The notes under the pieces: model-generated
Told to the model about the DNA's origin: nothing
Databases searched by the model: none
What the model saw: only the letters and a program-made list of their open reading frames with translations
Assembly (NCBI RefSeq): GCF_023520895.1
Contig: NZ_CP026029.1
Coordinates: 5,084,001 to 5,148,000, forward strand
DNA from: Paenibacillus sp. PK3_47
GTDB lineage: Bacteria; Bacillota; Bacilli; Paenibacillales; Paenibacillaceae
Reading direction: 5' to 3'
Length of the DNA: 64,000 nt
Shown here: one piece after another, positions 17,217 to 25,400 of the stretch
How positions within the stretch are numbered: position 1 is the first letter of the stretch
Layout of the letters: each line of letters begins with the position of its first letter
Program-made: the position numbers and the translations under genes

Positions 17217-19043
17217 TTGAAGGGTAGCCGGCTGCATTTATCTATGAAATGGAAGTTGATCCTAAGTTTTTCTGCTGTTACGCTCATTTTTTTGGGAGTA
17301 GCGGTGTATCAGGGGTACAAGATTAATCAGGTGGAAGTCTCCATGGAACGGCAGAAGTCCGAGATGGAAAAAAGAATCACGGTTTCGGCGATGACCGGAC
17401 TGCTGCAGGAGATGAACAGCCTGGAAACTTCGCTGGCCGAATCCAGCGATTTGGAGCTCGCTGGAGCATTCAGGGAGAAGCAGCAAAAGTTCGGGGACGA
17501 GCTGGCCAAGGTCGATTTTACCCGGAATGCGCCGGGATTCCAGGAACTTCAGGTGCTGAGAGAAGAAGCTGCTCAATATACGGCCCGCTTTGAAGAACTG
17601 GTACAGACGATGGAAGACGAAAATCTGGATCCGCTGACTGTGCTGGAACAAATGGATGTTATACATACAGAGGCATTAACGTTACATCAGAACATGATGA
17701 ACACCAATGAACAGCTGTATTCGGCAGCAGCAGAAAATGCGGAACAGGCGCAGGATGAATCTTTCAGGCTGCTGGGCCAGACCGTGTCGGTCGTAGTGGT
17801 TGCGGCCGCGGGGATCTTTCTGTTCACCCTGGTGCTGGGCTGGATGATGCTCCGCTCCTTCCTGTCTCCGGTAAGAAAGCTTCAGGAGGCGCTGCGGCAA
17901 ATTTCGGAAGGCGACCTGCGCCAGCAGATCAACTCTCCGTATAATGACGAGCTTGGCAGGCTTAGCTATCATTTTGACCATATGGTTGCCCGGGTCCGCG
18001 GGATGCTGTCCCAGACCTTGGCTGCCGCCTCTTCACTGGCTGACTATGCAGCTTCCTTTCAGCAGTATTCAGCCGTCACAGCCCATACCAATAAAATCAT
18101 CGTGCGGACGATACAGGAAATCTCGGCAGGTGCCGATCAGCAGGCGGTACAATCCGAGCACAGCGCAGTGCTGCTGCAGGAGCTGGAGCGGGAAGTAGAG
18201 GAGATCACGGAATATACCGGTACCATGCTGTCCACTAGTGAACATGCGAATCAGAATACCCGCAAAGGATCGGATACCGTTACTGCGCTGCGGGAAATTT
18301 CACGGCATTCGCGTGAATCCATCGGCAAAGTGTATGAGGCGCTGGAGAAGCTGGTGGAGAACAGCAGGGATATTTCCCGGATCACCAATTCGATCACAGA
18401 GATTTCCAAGCAGACGAATATTCTCTCACTGAATGCCTCCATTGAAGCGGCGCGGGCCGGAGCAGCAGGCAAAGGCTTCGCTGTGATTGCCGGAGAAGTC
18501 CGGCATTTATCGGTGCAGACCAACGATTCTTCGATTCACATCAGCCGGATCATTCATGAGCTGCAGGACAGTATGGCAGAATTTCAGCAGCATATGCTGG
18601 AAACCAAAAAAAGCCTGGAAGAGCAGGATCATCAGGTTGCACAGACCCTTGCTTCCTTCGAGGCTATTGACGGATCGATTATGGGAATCAGCCGGCAGAT
18701 CGGCCAGATTCACGGCAAGGTGGAGCAGACCCGTAAGCTTAATTCCCGGCTGGCCGAATCCATTCATTCCGTTGCTTCTGTAGCAGAAGAGACGGCTGCC
18801 GGGGTTCAGGAGGTCACTGCGTCCAGCACCCAGCAGGATCAGGCCATCCATGACATCGCCCGGCAGGCGGTGGAGATCAATGAGATTTCCCAGCGGTTGT
18901 TCAGGGAGATCAATATTTTCAAAATTGCTGAAAAATCAGAGGAGGGGGAACCCCGCTCCGGCCAGCTGCTGTCGATGGAAGAACACCGCAGCGGGGTTCA
19001 GCCTCCGGAAGAGAAGGACGACTTACTCGCGCTGGCCGAATGA
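17217..19043 (+). CDS. Methyl-accepting chemotaxis protein
   Basis: About 608 residues. The first membrane helix is near residues 10-30 (LILSFSAVTLIFLGVAVYQG), then an extracellular four-helix-type sensor of about 155 residues, a second helix at about 191-213 (VSVVVVAAAGIFLFTLVLGW), a HAMP domain (LQEALRQISEGDLRQQIN) and a long cytoplasmic coiled coil. The kinase-control hairpin tip is recognised by ISKQTNILSLNASIEAARAG followed by GKGFAVIAGEVR. The ligand is unknown. An ATG at 17208 abuts the GGAGGG site directly. The TTG at 17217 has 9-base spacing and is preferred. The last 21 bp overlap the convergent epimerase gene. Confidence 0.85.
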   Translation: MKGSRLHLSMKWKLILSFSAVTLIFLGVAVYQGYKINQVEVSMERQKSEMEKRITVSAMTGLLQEMNSLETSLAESSDLELAGAFREKQQKFGDELAKVDFTRNAPGFQELQVLREEAAQYTARFEELVQTMEDENLDPLTVLEQMDVIHTEALTLHQNMMNTNEQLYSAAAENAEQAQDESFRLLGQTVSVVVVAAAGIFLFTLVLGWMMLRSFLSPVRKLQEALRQISEGDLRQQINSPYNDELGRLSYHFDHMVARVRGMLSQTLAAASSLADYAASFQQYSAVTAHTNKIIVRTIQEISAGADQQAVQSEHSAVLLQELEREVEEITEYTGTMLSTSEHANQNTRKGSDTVTALREISRHSRESIGKVYEALEKLVENSRDISRITNSITEISKQTNILSLNASIEAARAGAAGKGFAVIAGEVRHLSVQTNDSSIHISRIIHELQDSMAEFQQHMLETKKSLEEQDHQVAQTLASFEAIDGSIMGISRQIGQIHGKVEQTRKLNSRLAESIHSVASVAEETAAGVQEVTASSTQQDQAIHDIARQAVEINEISQRLFREINIFKIAEKSEEGEPRSGQLLSMEEHRSGVQPPEEKDDLLALAE

Positions 19044-19922
19044 GTCATTGATGTAGCTGACGAGCTCCGGAAACCACGCAGACAGTGACAGGAATGAGAA
19101 GCCCGCTTTGCGGGCTTTTGTGGTGTCCATATGCCAGGACTGTTCAATCCCGAAAGGGGACATGTCTGCTTTGGCGGTTTTTTGCATGGTCAGCGCTTGC
19201 TGCCCGGTTGCTTGTTCAATGACGGCAAGAATCTCACCGATGGATAAGGTGCCGTCCGAACAGGCATTTACGGGTCCGGTCAACGATGAATGCCCCAGCC
19301 AGTAGAGGAACTCTGCGGCTTCATCCGAGCGGATAAAGGAGATGACGGCTTCCGGGTTGGGAACACCGACAGGCTTGCCTTCACGGACATGGCCGATATG
19401 AAAATGAAGCCTCCGCGTGTAATCATCAATCCCCAGTACAATGGGAAAGCGGACCGCTGCAACCGGAAACGCCGTCTGTTTCAGCAGTACTGTCTCTGCC
19501 AGGCGTTTGCCCTCCTGGTAGCTGTGGTCATCTTTTCCGCCCGTCTGTACAGGATAGCTGTAAGGGTCAAAGTCTGCTTCCGTCAGCGCTTCCGGTTTGG
19601 AGTCATAAACGGACAGGCTGGAGGTCAAGATGTAACGTTTCGCATTCCCGGCAAAAATCCGGGCAGCGTCTGCCGCCTCATCCGGTGAATAGCAGATGTT
19701 GTCATAGACGACATCCCACTTGTCGTCCTGAACCGCTTCAGCAAGGGCAGCTGTATCGGTACGGTCTGCATAGAGTCTGTTCAGCCACTCATATCCGCCA
19801 AAGCTGTCCTCTGTATTGCCCCGGGTGAGGATGGTTACCTGTGTATCCTGGTCCTGCAGGAGCCGTTCAACAAGTCTTTTGCCAAAAAAACGGGTTCCGC
19901 CGAGTACAAGTATATTCCGCAT
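19023..19922 (-). CDS. NAD-dependent epimerase/dehydratase (extended SDR)
   Basis: 299 residues. The N-terminal NAD(P) motif GGTRFFGKRL is at about residues 8-17, the active-site Ser/Thr region is ILTSSLSVYD, and the YQEGKRLAE segment carries the Tyr-x3-Lys pair. This is typical of nucleotide-sugar epimerase-like or reductase-like SDRs, with the substrate undefined. An AGGAG site lies 8 bases before the ATG. The 3' end overlaps the chemoreceptor gene by 21 bp with no terminator between, so transcripts of the two genes will run into each other. Confidence 0.8.
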   Translation of the reverse strand: MRNILVLGGTRFFGKRLVERLLQDQDTQVTILTRGNTEDSFGGYEWLNRLYADRTDTAALAEAVQDDKWDVVYDNICYSPDEAADAARIFAGNAKRYILTSSLSVYDSKPEALTEADFDPYSYPVQTGGKDDHSYQEGKRLAETVLLKQTAFPVAAVRFPIVLGIDDYTRRLHFHIGHVREGKPVGVPNPEAVISFIRSDEAAEFLYWLGHSSLTGPVNACSDGTLSIGEILAVIEQATGQQALTMQKTAKADMSPFGIEQSWHMDTTKARKAGFSFLSLSAWFPELVSYINDSFGQRE

Positions 19923-20016
19923 AATTCACACTCCTAGCACAAAGTACAATCATGGAAAATTACGGCATCATAATTCCTGGTCTCCCAGCAATTATTGTAA
20001 CAAAAAGAACAGCCTC

Positions 20017-20763
20017 TTAAGCCGCCATCCGCATCCGGGCATTCATTCCGCTGAAGCCGGAAGTTCCATAGCAGCTGCCCCCATCTGTATAGAGCGCATG
20101 AACGGTTCCGCTGCTTACCGCCATCGTCATTCCGGCTGCCTTTTCCTGGCGCAGCAGCTCCAGCATCACGGGAAGCTGCCCCTGTTCGTAGGCTTCTGCA
20201 AGTGCCTGCAGCAGCGCCCGGAAATCAGCATCCCCGGATACTGCAGGCCCGTCATGGGCCAGCAATTCCCTGCGGACAGCAGTAAGTGCCGTACGGGCAC
20301 GGTGAAGCGCGGCTTTTACAGCTCCTTCGCTGGTGTCCAGCTTCTGCGCAGCTTCATTTGCGGAATATCCCAGCACATCGCGCAGCAGAAATACAGACCG
20401 CTGCAGCGGGGACAAATGTTTGATCAGAGCCTGGAAAACAATCCCGATTTCTGCACTGCTTCCCGGATCTGCCGGATGTGCGGCTTCAGGCTGGCTTTGT
20501 TCCAGAGCACGCCCCAGGGCGGATTTACGGCGGGTGGTATCAATCCATGTATTTTTGGCAATCCGCAGCAGCAGGGCTTCAGGATTCGGAGTGATGCTGA
20601 ATTTGCGGTACCCGAGCGCTTTGACCCAGGTTTCCTGCGCCAGATCTTCGGCCTCGGGGCCGGAGCGGGTGAGCGCAAGGCAATAACGGTTCAGGGCTGC
20701 ACCCAGCAGCCGGAGCGTCTGTTCATCCGCAGGGATCACGGTATGCTTTTCAAGAATTATCAC
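20017..20763 (-). CDS. ECF-type sigma factor (sigma-70 family) with C-terminal extension
   Basis: 248 residues from a GTG start. Sigma region 2 is at about residues 15-80 (EAEDLAQETWVKALGY; ARIA-like LLRIAKNTWIDTTRR), and region 4 at about 115-165 (LSPLQRSVFLLRDVLGYSANEAAQKL; then the HTH SEGAVKAALHRAR). An extra roughly 80 residues follow (helical, then a Gly/Ser/Met-rich end), longer than a minimal ECF factor and possibly regulatory, as in ECF groups that lack an anti-sigma partner. No anti-sigma gene is adjacent. The GTG is preceded by GGAG/GAGG, and a promoter is seen at 20810-20837. Confidence 0.8.
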   Translation of the reverse strand: MIILEKHTVIPADEQTLRLLGAALNRYCLALTRSGPEAEDLAQETWVKALGYRKFSITPNPEALLLRIAKNTWIDTTRRKSALGRALEQSQPEAAHPADPGSSAEIGIVFQALIKHLSPLQRSVFLLRDVLGYSANEAAQKLDTSEGAVKAALHRARTALTAVRRELLAHDGPAVSGDADFRALLQALAEAYEQGQLPVMLELLRQEKAAGMTMAVSSGTVHALYTDGGSCYGTSGFSGMNARMRMAA

Positions 20764-20809
20764 TTGGCCTCATCTCCTTATCCGGTACTTCCAAAGAAGG
20801 GTTCCCTCT

Positions 20810-20837
20810 ATTATATAAACGAACTGCATATTGTAAA
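20810..20837 (-). promoter_or_regulatory. SigA-type promoter of the ECF sigma gene
   Basis: Read on the minus strand: -35 TTTACA (20837-20832) and -10 TATAAT (20815-20810) with a 16-bp spacer, about 45 bp upstream of the GTG start. Confidence 0.55.
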
Positions 20838-20944
20838 AGATACGCCTGTGACGAAGCGATTTGTAAAGTAGGGGTTCCGTATCCTTTGGTTTGTCTTATC
20901 CGTTTACAGGATATAAACTACGCAAATCACAGGAGGTATGTAGA

Positions 20945-21526
20945 ATGGGTGTTATCCCCTACGTTATTGAACAAACTGGCCGAGGCGAACGTTCTTACGA
21001 TATTTATTCCCGGCTGCTGAAGGACCGGATTGTGCTGGTGGGTGCGGCTATTGACGATCAGCTTGCGAACAGTATTATTGCCCAGCTATTGTTCCTGGCG
21101 GCGGATGAGCCGGATAAGGATATTCAAATGTTCATCAACAGTCCCGGGGGATCTACTTCCGCCGGCTTCGGGATTTATGATACGATGCAGGTAATCAAAC
21201 CGCAGATCAATACGATCTGTACAGGGATGGCGGCATCCTTTGGTTCACTGCTGCTTCTGGCAGGGGCGACGGGCAAACGTTATGCGCTGCCGAACAGCGA
21301 GGTTATGATTCATCAGCCGCATGGGGGCGCACAGGGCCAGGCCAGTGACATTGCAATCAGCGCTGCCCGCATTCTGAAAATCCGCGAAAAAATCGTCCAA
21401 ATTACTGCTGAACGGACCGGCCAGCCGGCAGAGAAGGTTGCCAGAGATATGGAAAGGGATTATTTTATGTCCGCCGGGGAAGCGCTGGAGTATGGGATTA
21501 TCGACAAAATCATTACCAAACTATAA
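20945..21526 (+). CDS. clpP: ATP-dependent Clp protease proteolytic subunit (ClpP, probable paralogue)
   Basis: 193 residues, a full-length ClpP. The catalytic triad is in place: Ser98 in GMAASFGS, His123 in MIHQPHGG and Asp172 in ERDYF. It forms the tetradecameric chamber that degrades proteins unfolded by ClpX or ClpC. The active-site context SFGSLLLLAG differs from the usual SMGAFLLAAG, suggesting a second ClpP rather than the housekeeping copy. No CtsR operator repeats were seen upstream. The ATG at 20945 follows AGGAGG, and an open frame further upstream lacks a site. The Sm-like small gene follows 18 bp downstream and is probably co-transcribed. Confidence 0.85.
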   Translation: MGVIPYVIEQTGRGERSYDIYSRLLKDRIVLVGAAIDDQLANSIIAQLLFLAADEPDKDIQMFINSPGGSTSAGFGIYDTMQVIKPQINTICTGMAASFGSLLLLAGATGKRYALPNSEVMIHQPHGGAQGQASDIAISAARILKIREKIVQITAERTGQPAEKVARDMERDYFMSAGEALEYGIIDKIITKL

Positions 21527-21544
21527 TGAAGGAGCGGTTAAGTT

Positions 21545-21748
21545 ATGCTGACAGATTTGCTTGGGCAAAAGGTTACAATTCATTTTGTGGACGGTACGAG
21601 CAGCAGAGACGGTGTTCTGGAGACGGTGGATGAGAAGTTTATCAAATACCGTACGGAGTACCAGCTCCTGTACATCCCCATCACCTCGATCCGCGCAGTG
21701 GCTCTTGAGACCAAGGAACGTGAGCGGCCGCGTGTAGGGTTTGGTTAA
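21545..21748 (+). CDS. Small Sm-like/DUF2642-like protein
   Basis: 67 residues. The pattern LLGQKVTIHFVDGTSSRDG, then a bend and KFIKYRTEYQLLYIPITSIRAVAL, is the five-strand layout of small Sm-like or DUF2642-type proteins of spore formers. No assigned function. A GGAGCGG-type site precedes the ATG by about 8 bases. The tail is charged (ETKERERPR). Location directly after clpP suggests co-expression and perhaps a role as adaptor or RNA-binding partner, which is speculative. Confidence 0.65.
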   Translation: MLTDLLGQKVTIHFVDGTSSRDGVLETVDEKFIKYRTEYQLLYIPITSIRAVALETKERERPRVGFG

Positions 21749-21773
21749 ATATGCCTCGTCCTCTTTCGCGCTT

Positions 21774-21956
21774 TAACGGACAATGCGTCCGTTATTTGCC
21801 AAAAATCGCCCCATTTCCATCGCTAACGGACCGTAGTTCCTTTATCCGGCTAAAGGATGGGGAGATGAAGCGCTTTCGGATGGAATAACGGAACCAGGGT
21901 CCGTTAGATTTCCAAAACACGCCTCCAGGGCCAAATAACGGAACCAGGGTCCGTTA
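21774..21956. repeat. Array of four TAACGGA-N7-TCCGTTA palindromes
   Basis: Four 21-bp inverted repeats with 7-bp arms and 7-nt centres start at 21774, 21824, 21886 and 21936. The arms are perfect in copies 1, 3 and 4. Copy 2 ends TCCTTTA. Copies 3 and 4 also share the centre ACCAGGG and the preceding AA. Start-to-start distances are 50, 62 and 50 bp. No gene is seen in this stretch between the Sm-like gene and the giant-gene leader. It may be a repeated protein-binding site or a dispersed intergenic repeat. Confidence 0.8.
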
Positions 21957-22106
21957 GCCTTGGCATTTTCAAGTCAATAATAGGGCTTGTGCGCGTGAGT
22001 TGACGGGTTGGCGCCGGTAATCGTTAACGCGATGTCGTGGGAAATCAAATTCACATAAAAAAGCCTGTCGAGACTTTCTCGGCAGCCTGAAAGATTAAAT
22101 ACGATG

Positions 22107-22153
22107 AGGCTGTTTCCGTAGTGGATTTATCTGCGAGCGGGGACGGCCTTTTT
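22107..22153 (+). terminator. Weak candidate terminator upstream of the leader
   Basis: Arms AGGCTGTTTCC and GGGGACGGCCT pair with three G-T wobbles across a 21-nt loop and run into TTTT. It would isolate the leader downstream from the clpP transcript. The rest of 21957-22190 shows nothing recognisable. Confidence 0.3.
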
Positions 22154-22191
22154 CTGTGCATGTAAAGGGGAGTGAAAGCGGACTACGATTG

Positions 22192-22482
22192 GTTTAGACA
22201 TTTTTTTTGAAGAAAGCGTGACTTTTATCGTTTTTTCGAAAAAACTACCCTGTTTGTGGGCTATTGAAACGGTTTTTGTCGAGATTTGTTAAGAGTTTGT
22301 TCAGAGCGGCCTGATAGAATGGATCAAAGGTATGGACTAACATTTAGGTTTAATTGTTTTCTGTCCGCAGCAAAGCAAGGTGAGAGGAGAATGCGAAAGC
22401 TAAGGGAGCAAATACAGAACGCAGCAGCACTTGCTACACAACGGACGGAAAATGATGAATGAATAAGGGGGAGCGTGTTACA
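22192..22482 (+). promoter_or_regulatory. Long leader, copy A (shared with 55050-55338)
   Basis: About 290 bp upstream of the SLH giant gene that aligns along its whole length with 55050-55338. The longest identical block is 44 bp (22264-22307 against 55122-55165), beginning TTGAAACGGTTTTTGTCGAG. Both copies also share TTTAGACA plus a T-run at the left end, GTCCGCAG, AAAGCAAG, the block around GCAGCAGCACTTGCTA, and the ribosome binding site AAGGGGGAG. This must contain the promoter, but no convincing SigA -35/-10 pair could be assigned. Confidence 0.75.
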
Positions 22483-25400
22483 TTGTTAATGAGCAGGAGT
22501 CTTAAGAAGTATATCTCGTTGTTACTCATGATCAGTATGATTTTAACAGGAGCATTTCCTGCATATGCCCTGCCGGAGGAGACGGCTCCTACAAGCTGGG
22601 AGAATCTTAGTCCGCTGCCAAGCGGTAACAAGGTAAGTGCTGTAGCCAGGGGCGGAGCGAACAATGCGACGCTGGTTGTAGTGGGCGAAGGAGGAGTTGT
22701 TGCGACATCTGGCGGCTCCTCGGCATGGACGATTCGTAATTCAGGTGTAGTTAAAGACTTGAACAACGTTATTTATACGGGCAGCCAGTTTGTTGCTGTT
22801 GGCGATAAAGGAACAGTATTAACATCCAGTGAAGGTATATCCTGGATAAATCAGACGGGAAATACTACGAGTACAACGCCAAACCTGAACGCAATCGCTT
22901 ATGGCGATGGCAAATTAATCGCAGTCGGCGATTCAGGAACGGTCCTTACGTCTAATGACAATGGCGCTGCTTGGAATGCTGCTGTTTCTGGCGTGGATGT
23001 TAATCTGAATGATATCGTTTATGAGGCTGGTAAATTTGTTGCTGTCGGTGATGGCGGCAAAATTATTAACTCTACTAATGGGTTGAACTGGTTGGAGCAG
23101 TCTTCTGATTCAACTGATAATTTGAAGGGCATCAGCTATGGAGGAAATGAATTTGTTGCGGTTGGAGATAAAGGAGATATAGTTAGTGCTCCTGGTGCTT
23201 TAAACTCTTGGACAACAAAGATACGTTTCATGGAGCTCGCTTTCAATAGTGTCACCTATAACGGTAACAAGTTTGTCGTAGTTGGTAATGATGGCAAGAT
23301 GATCCATTCAATCAACGGAACGGATGATTGGAGTGATCTGATCCCGGTAGCCAATACTACGAATAGTCTCCTGAAAGTAACTTATACCGGGCAGGAACAT
23401 TTTATAGTTGGCTCTAATGGCACTATGTTTGCCACTATCAACCCCGACGGAATAAGCAATTGGGCGCAGTACGGCTCCATCGCCCCAAGCGCACTGAAGG
23501 CGATTACTTACGCCAATAATACTTATATTACCGTTGGTACTGATGGATTGATCGGTACTTCCACCGACGGCCGAATCTGGTCGAAGGTTGTCAGCGGCAC
23601 GACTGGCGATATTAACGGCGTTGCTTATGGCAGCAGCAAGTTCGTGGCTGTCGGCGCGAACGGCCAGATCCTGACCAGCAGTAATGGTACCAACTGGTCA
23701 CCTATTATGCCGCCGGTGGACAATACAACGATTAACAGTGTCGTTTATGGCGCAAATGGTTTTGTTGGGGTAGGCAACAGCGGGAAAATTGTAACGTCTA
23801 CAGACGGAATTAGTTGGACTAAGGCCAGTGACAGTAAGACCGCAAAAAATTTAACTGCTGTCGCATACGGCAACGGTAAATACGTGGCTGTCGGTGCTGA
23901 CGGTACTATAGTCTTTTCTCTGGATGGGGTTAAATGGGAAGTAAAAACACCAAAAGAGGACGAAGACGATTCCAAAGAGAACAGCGAAGGTTCCAAAGTG
24001 GACGCCAGATGGTTGAACAACTTGAACAACATCACCTACGGCAGCGATAAATTCGTGGCGGTTGGCGCGTCCGGAACGGTTATTACCTCCCCGGATAATA
24101 CAAAAGGGGCAGTGTATACAACCGATTCACAAGTGAATCTGAATGGAGTTGCCTCCGGAAACGGTGTATTTATGGCTGCGGGAGATGGCGGGAAAGTGTT
24201 TTCCTCAGACGATCTTTGGGCGAATTCACACATAGAGACTACAGGTACTACCGATAAGCTTAATGCCATTGGGTATTTTGCCGAACTAAACCGGTTTATC
24301 GCTGTCGGCGATTCCGGCGTGATGATTATTTCCCAGCCAGTTCTCAATATGCCGAGGGTTATTGGTCAGTCTCCAGAACCTTCTGAGAAGGATATAGAAG
24401 TCGATGCAGATCTGATACTTACTTTCAATCAGAAAGTAAAGGCTGCTACAGGAAAAATTTCTATTCATAAAATTACAGATTCAAACCCGGCTGAATCTGT
24501 TCTCTTTGAAGAAATCCCTGTGAACGACAGCAGGGTAAAAGTAATAGAGAATGAAGTGACGATTAATCCGGGAAAAGATCTGGATAAAGGTACAGAATAT
24601 GAGGTCACAGTTACAGCGAATGCCTTCTATGACGAGAGTCAAAGTGTAGGTAACGTAGCGATCGAAAATGGTACATGGAAGTTTAAGACTGTTGCAGCCT
24701 TGGATACGACAGCTCCAACGGTAGAGACGTATTCTCCTGAGGACGAAGCTACGGGAGTTGCCACTGACGCTAAACTGACGCTCATATTTGATGAGGATGT
24801 AAAGGCTGAGACCGGCTATATTAAAGTTTTCAAGCGCACGGAAGGCAATCCTGAAGAGGTAGAGACAATTTTGGCTGATTCAGAAAAAGTATCTGTTGAT
24901 GGCAAGACGGTGACGATTAGCCCGTATAATTCGTTTGAATACAATACTGATTATTATGTGATCATTGATGGCGAGGCTTTCCAGGATGCAGCAGGCAATA
25001 AATACGCCGGTATCTCTGAAAGCACAACCTGGAATTTCACAACACGGGAAGCACCGGATACGACACCGCCGACAGTAAGCACGCTTTCGCCGGTTAAAGG
25101 GGCAACAGGTGTAGCTACTGAAGCCGATCTTGTGCTTACTTTCAGTGAGGATGTACAGAAGGGAACCGGGAACATTGAGATTTACAGCAGTGCGCAGGGC
25201 AATGTCCAGCCAGTGATTATTCCTGTCACTTCAGAAAATGTAACGGTTGCCGAAAATGTGGTGACGATCAATCCGGAAAATAATTTTGCCTATGGTACAA
25301 GCTACTATGTACACATTGCAGACGGTGCATTCAAAGATGCATCAGACAACAATTATGCCGGTATTTCGAACAACTCAACCTGGCAGTTTACTACAATCGG

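Noticed and set aside
22266..22295. TGAAAC in the leader core as an ECF (SigW/SigX-like) -35 element
   Set aside because: No CGTA/CGTC -10 element occurs at the required 16-17-bp distance in either copy.
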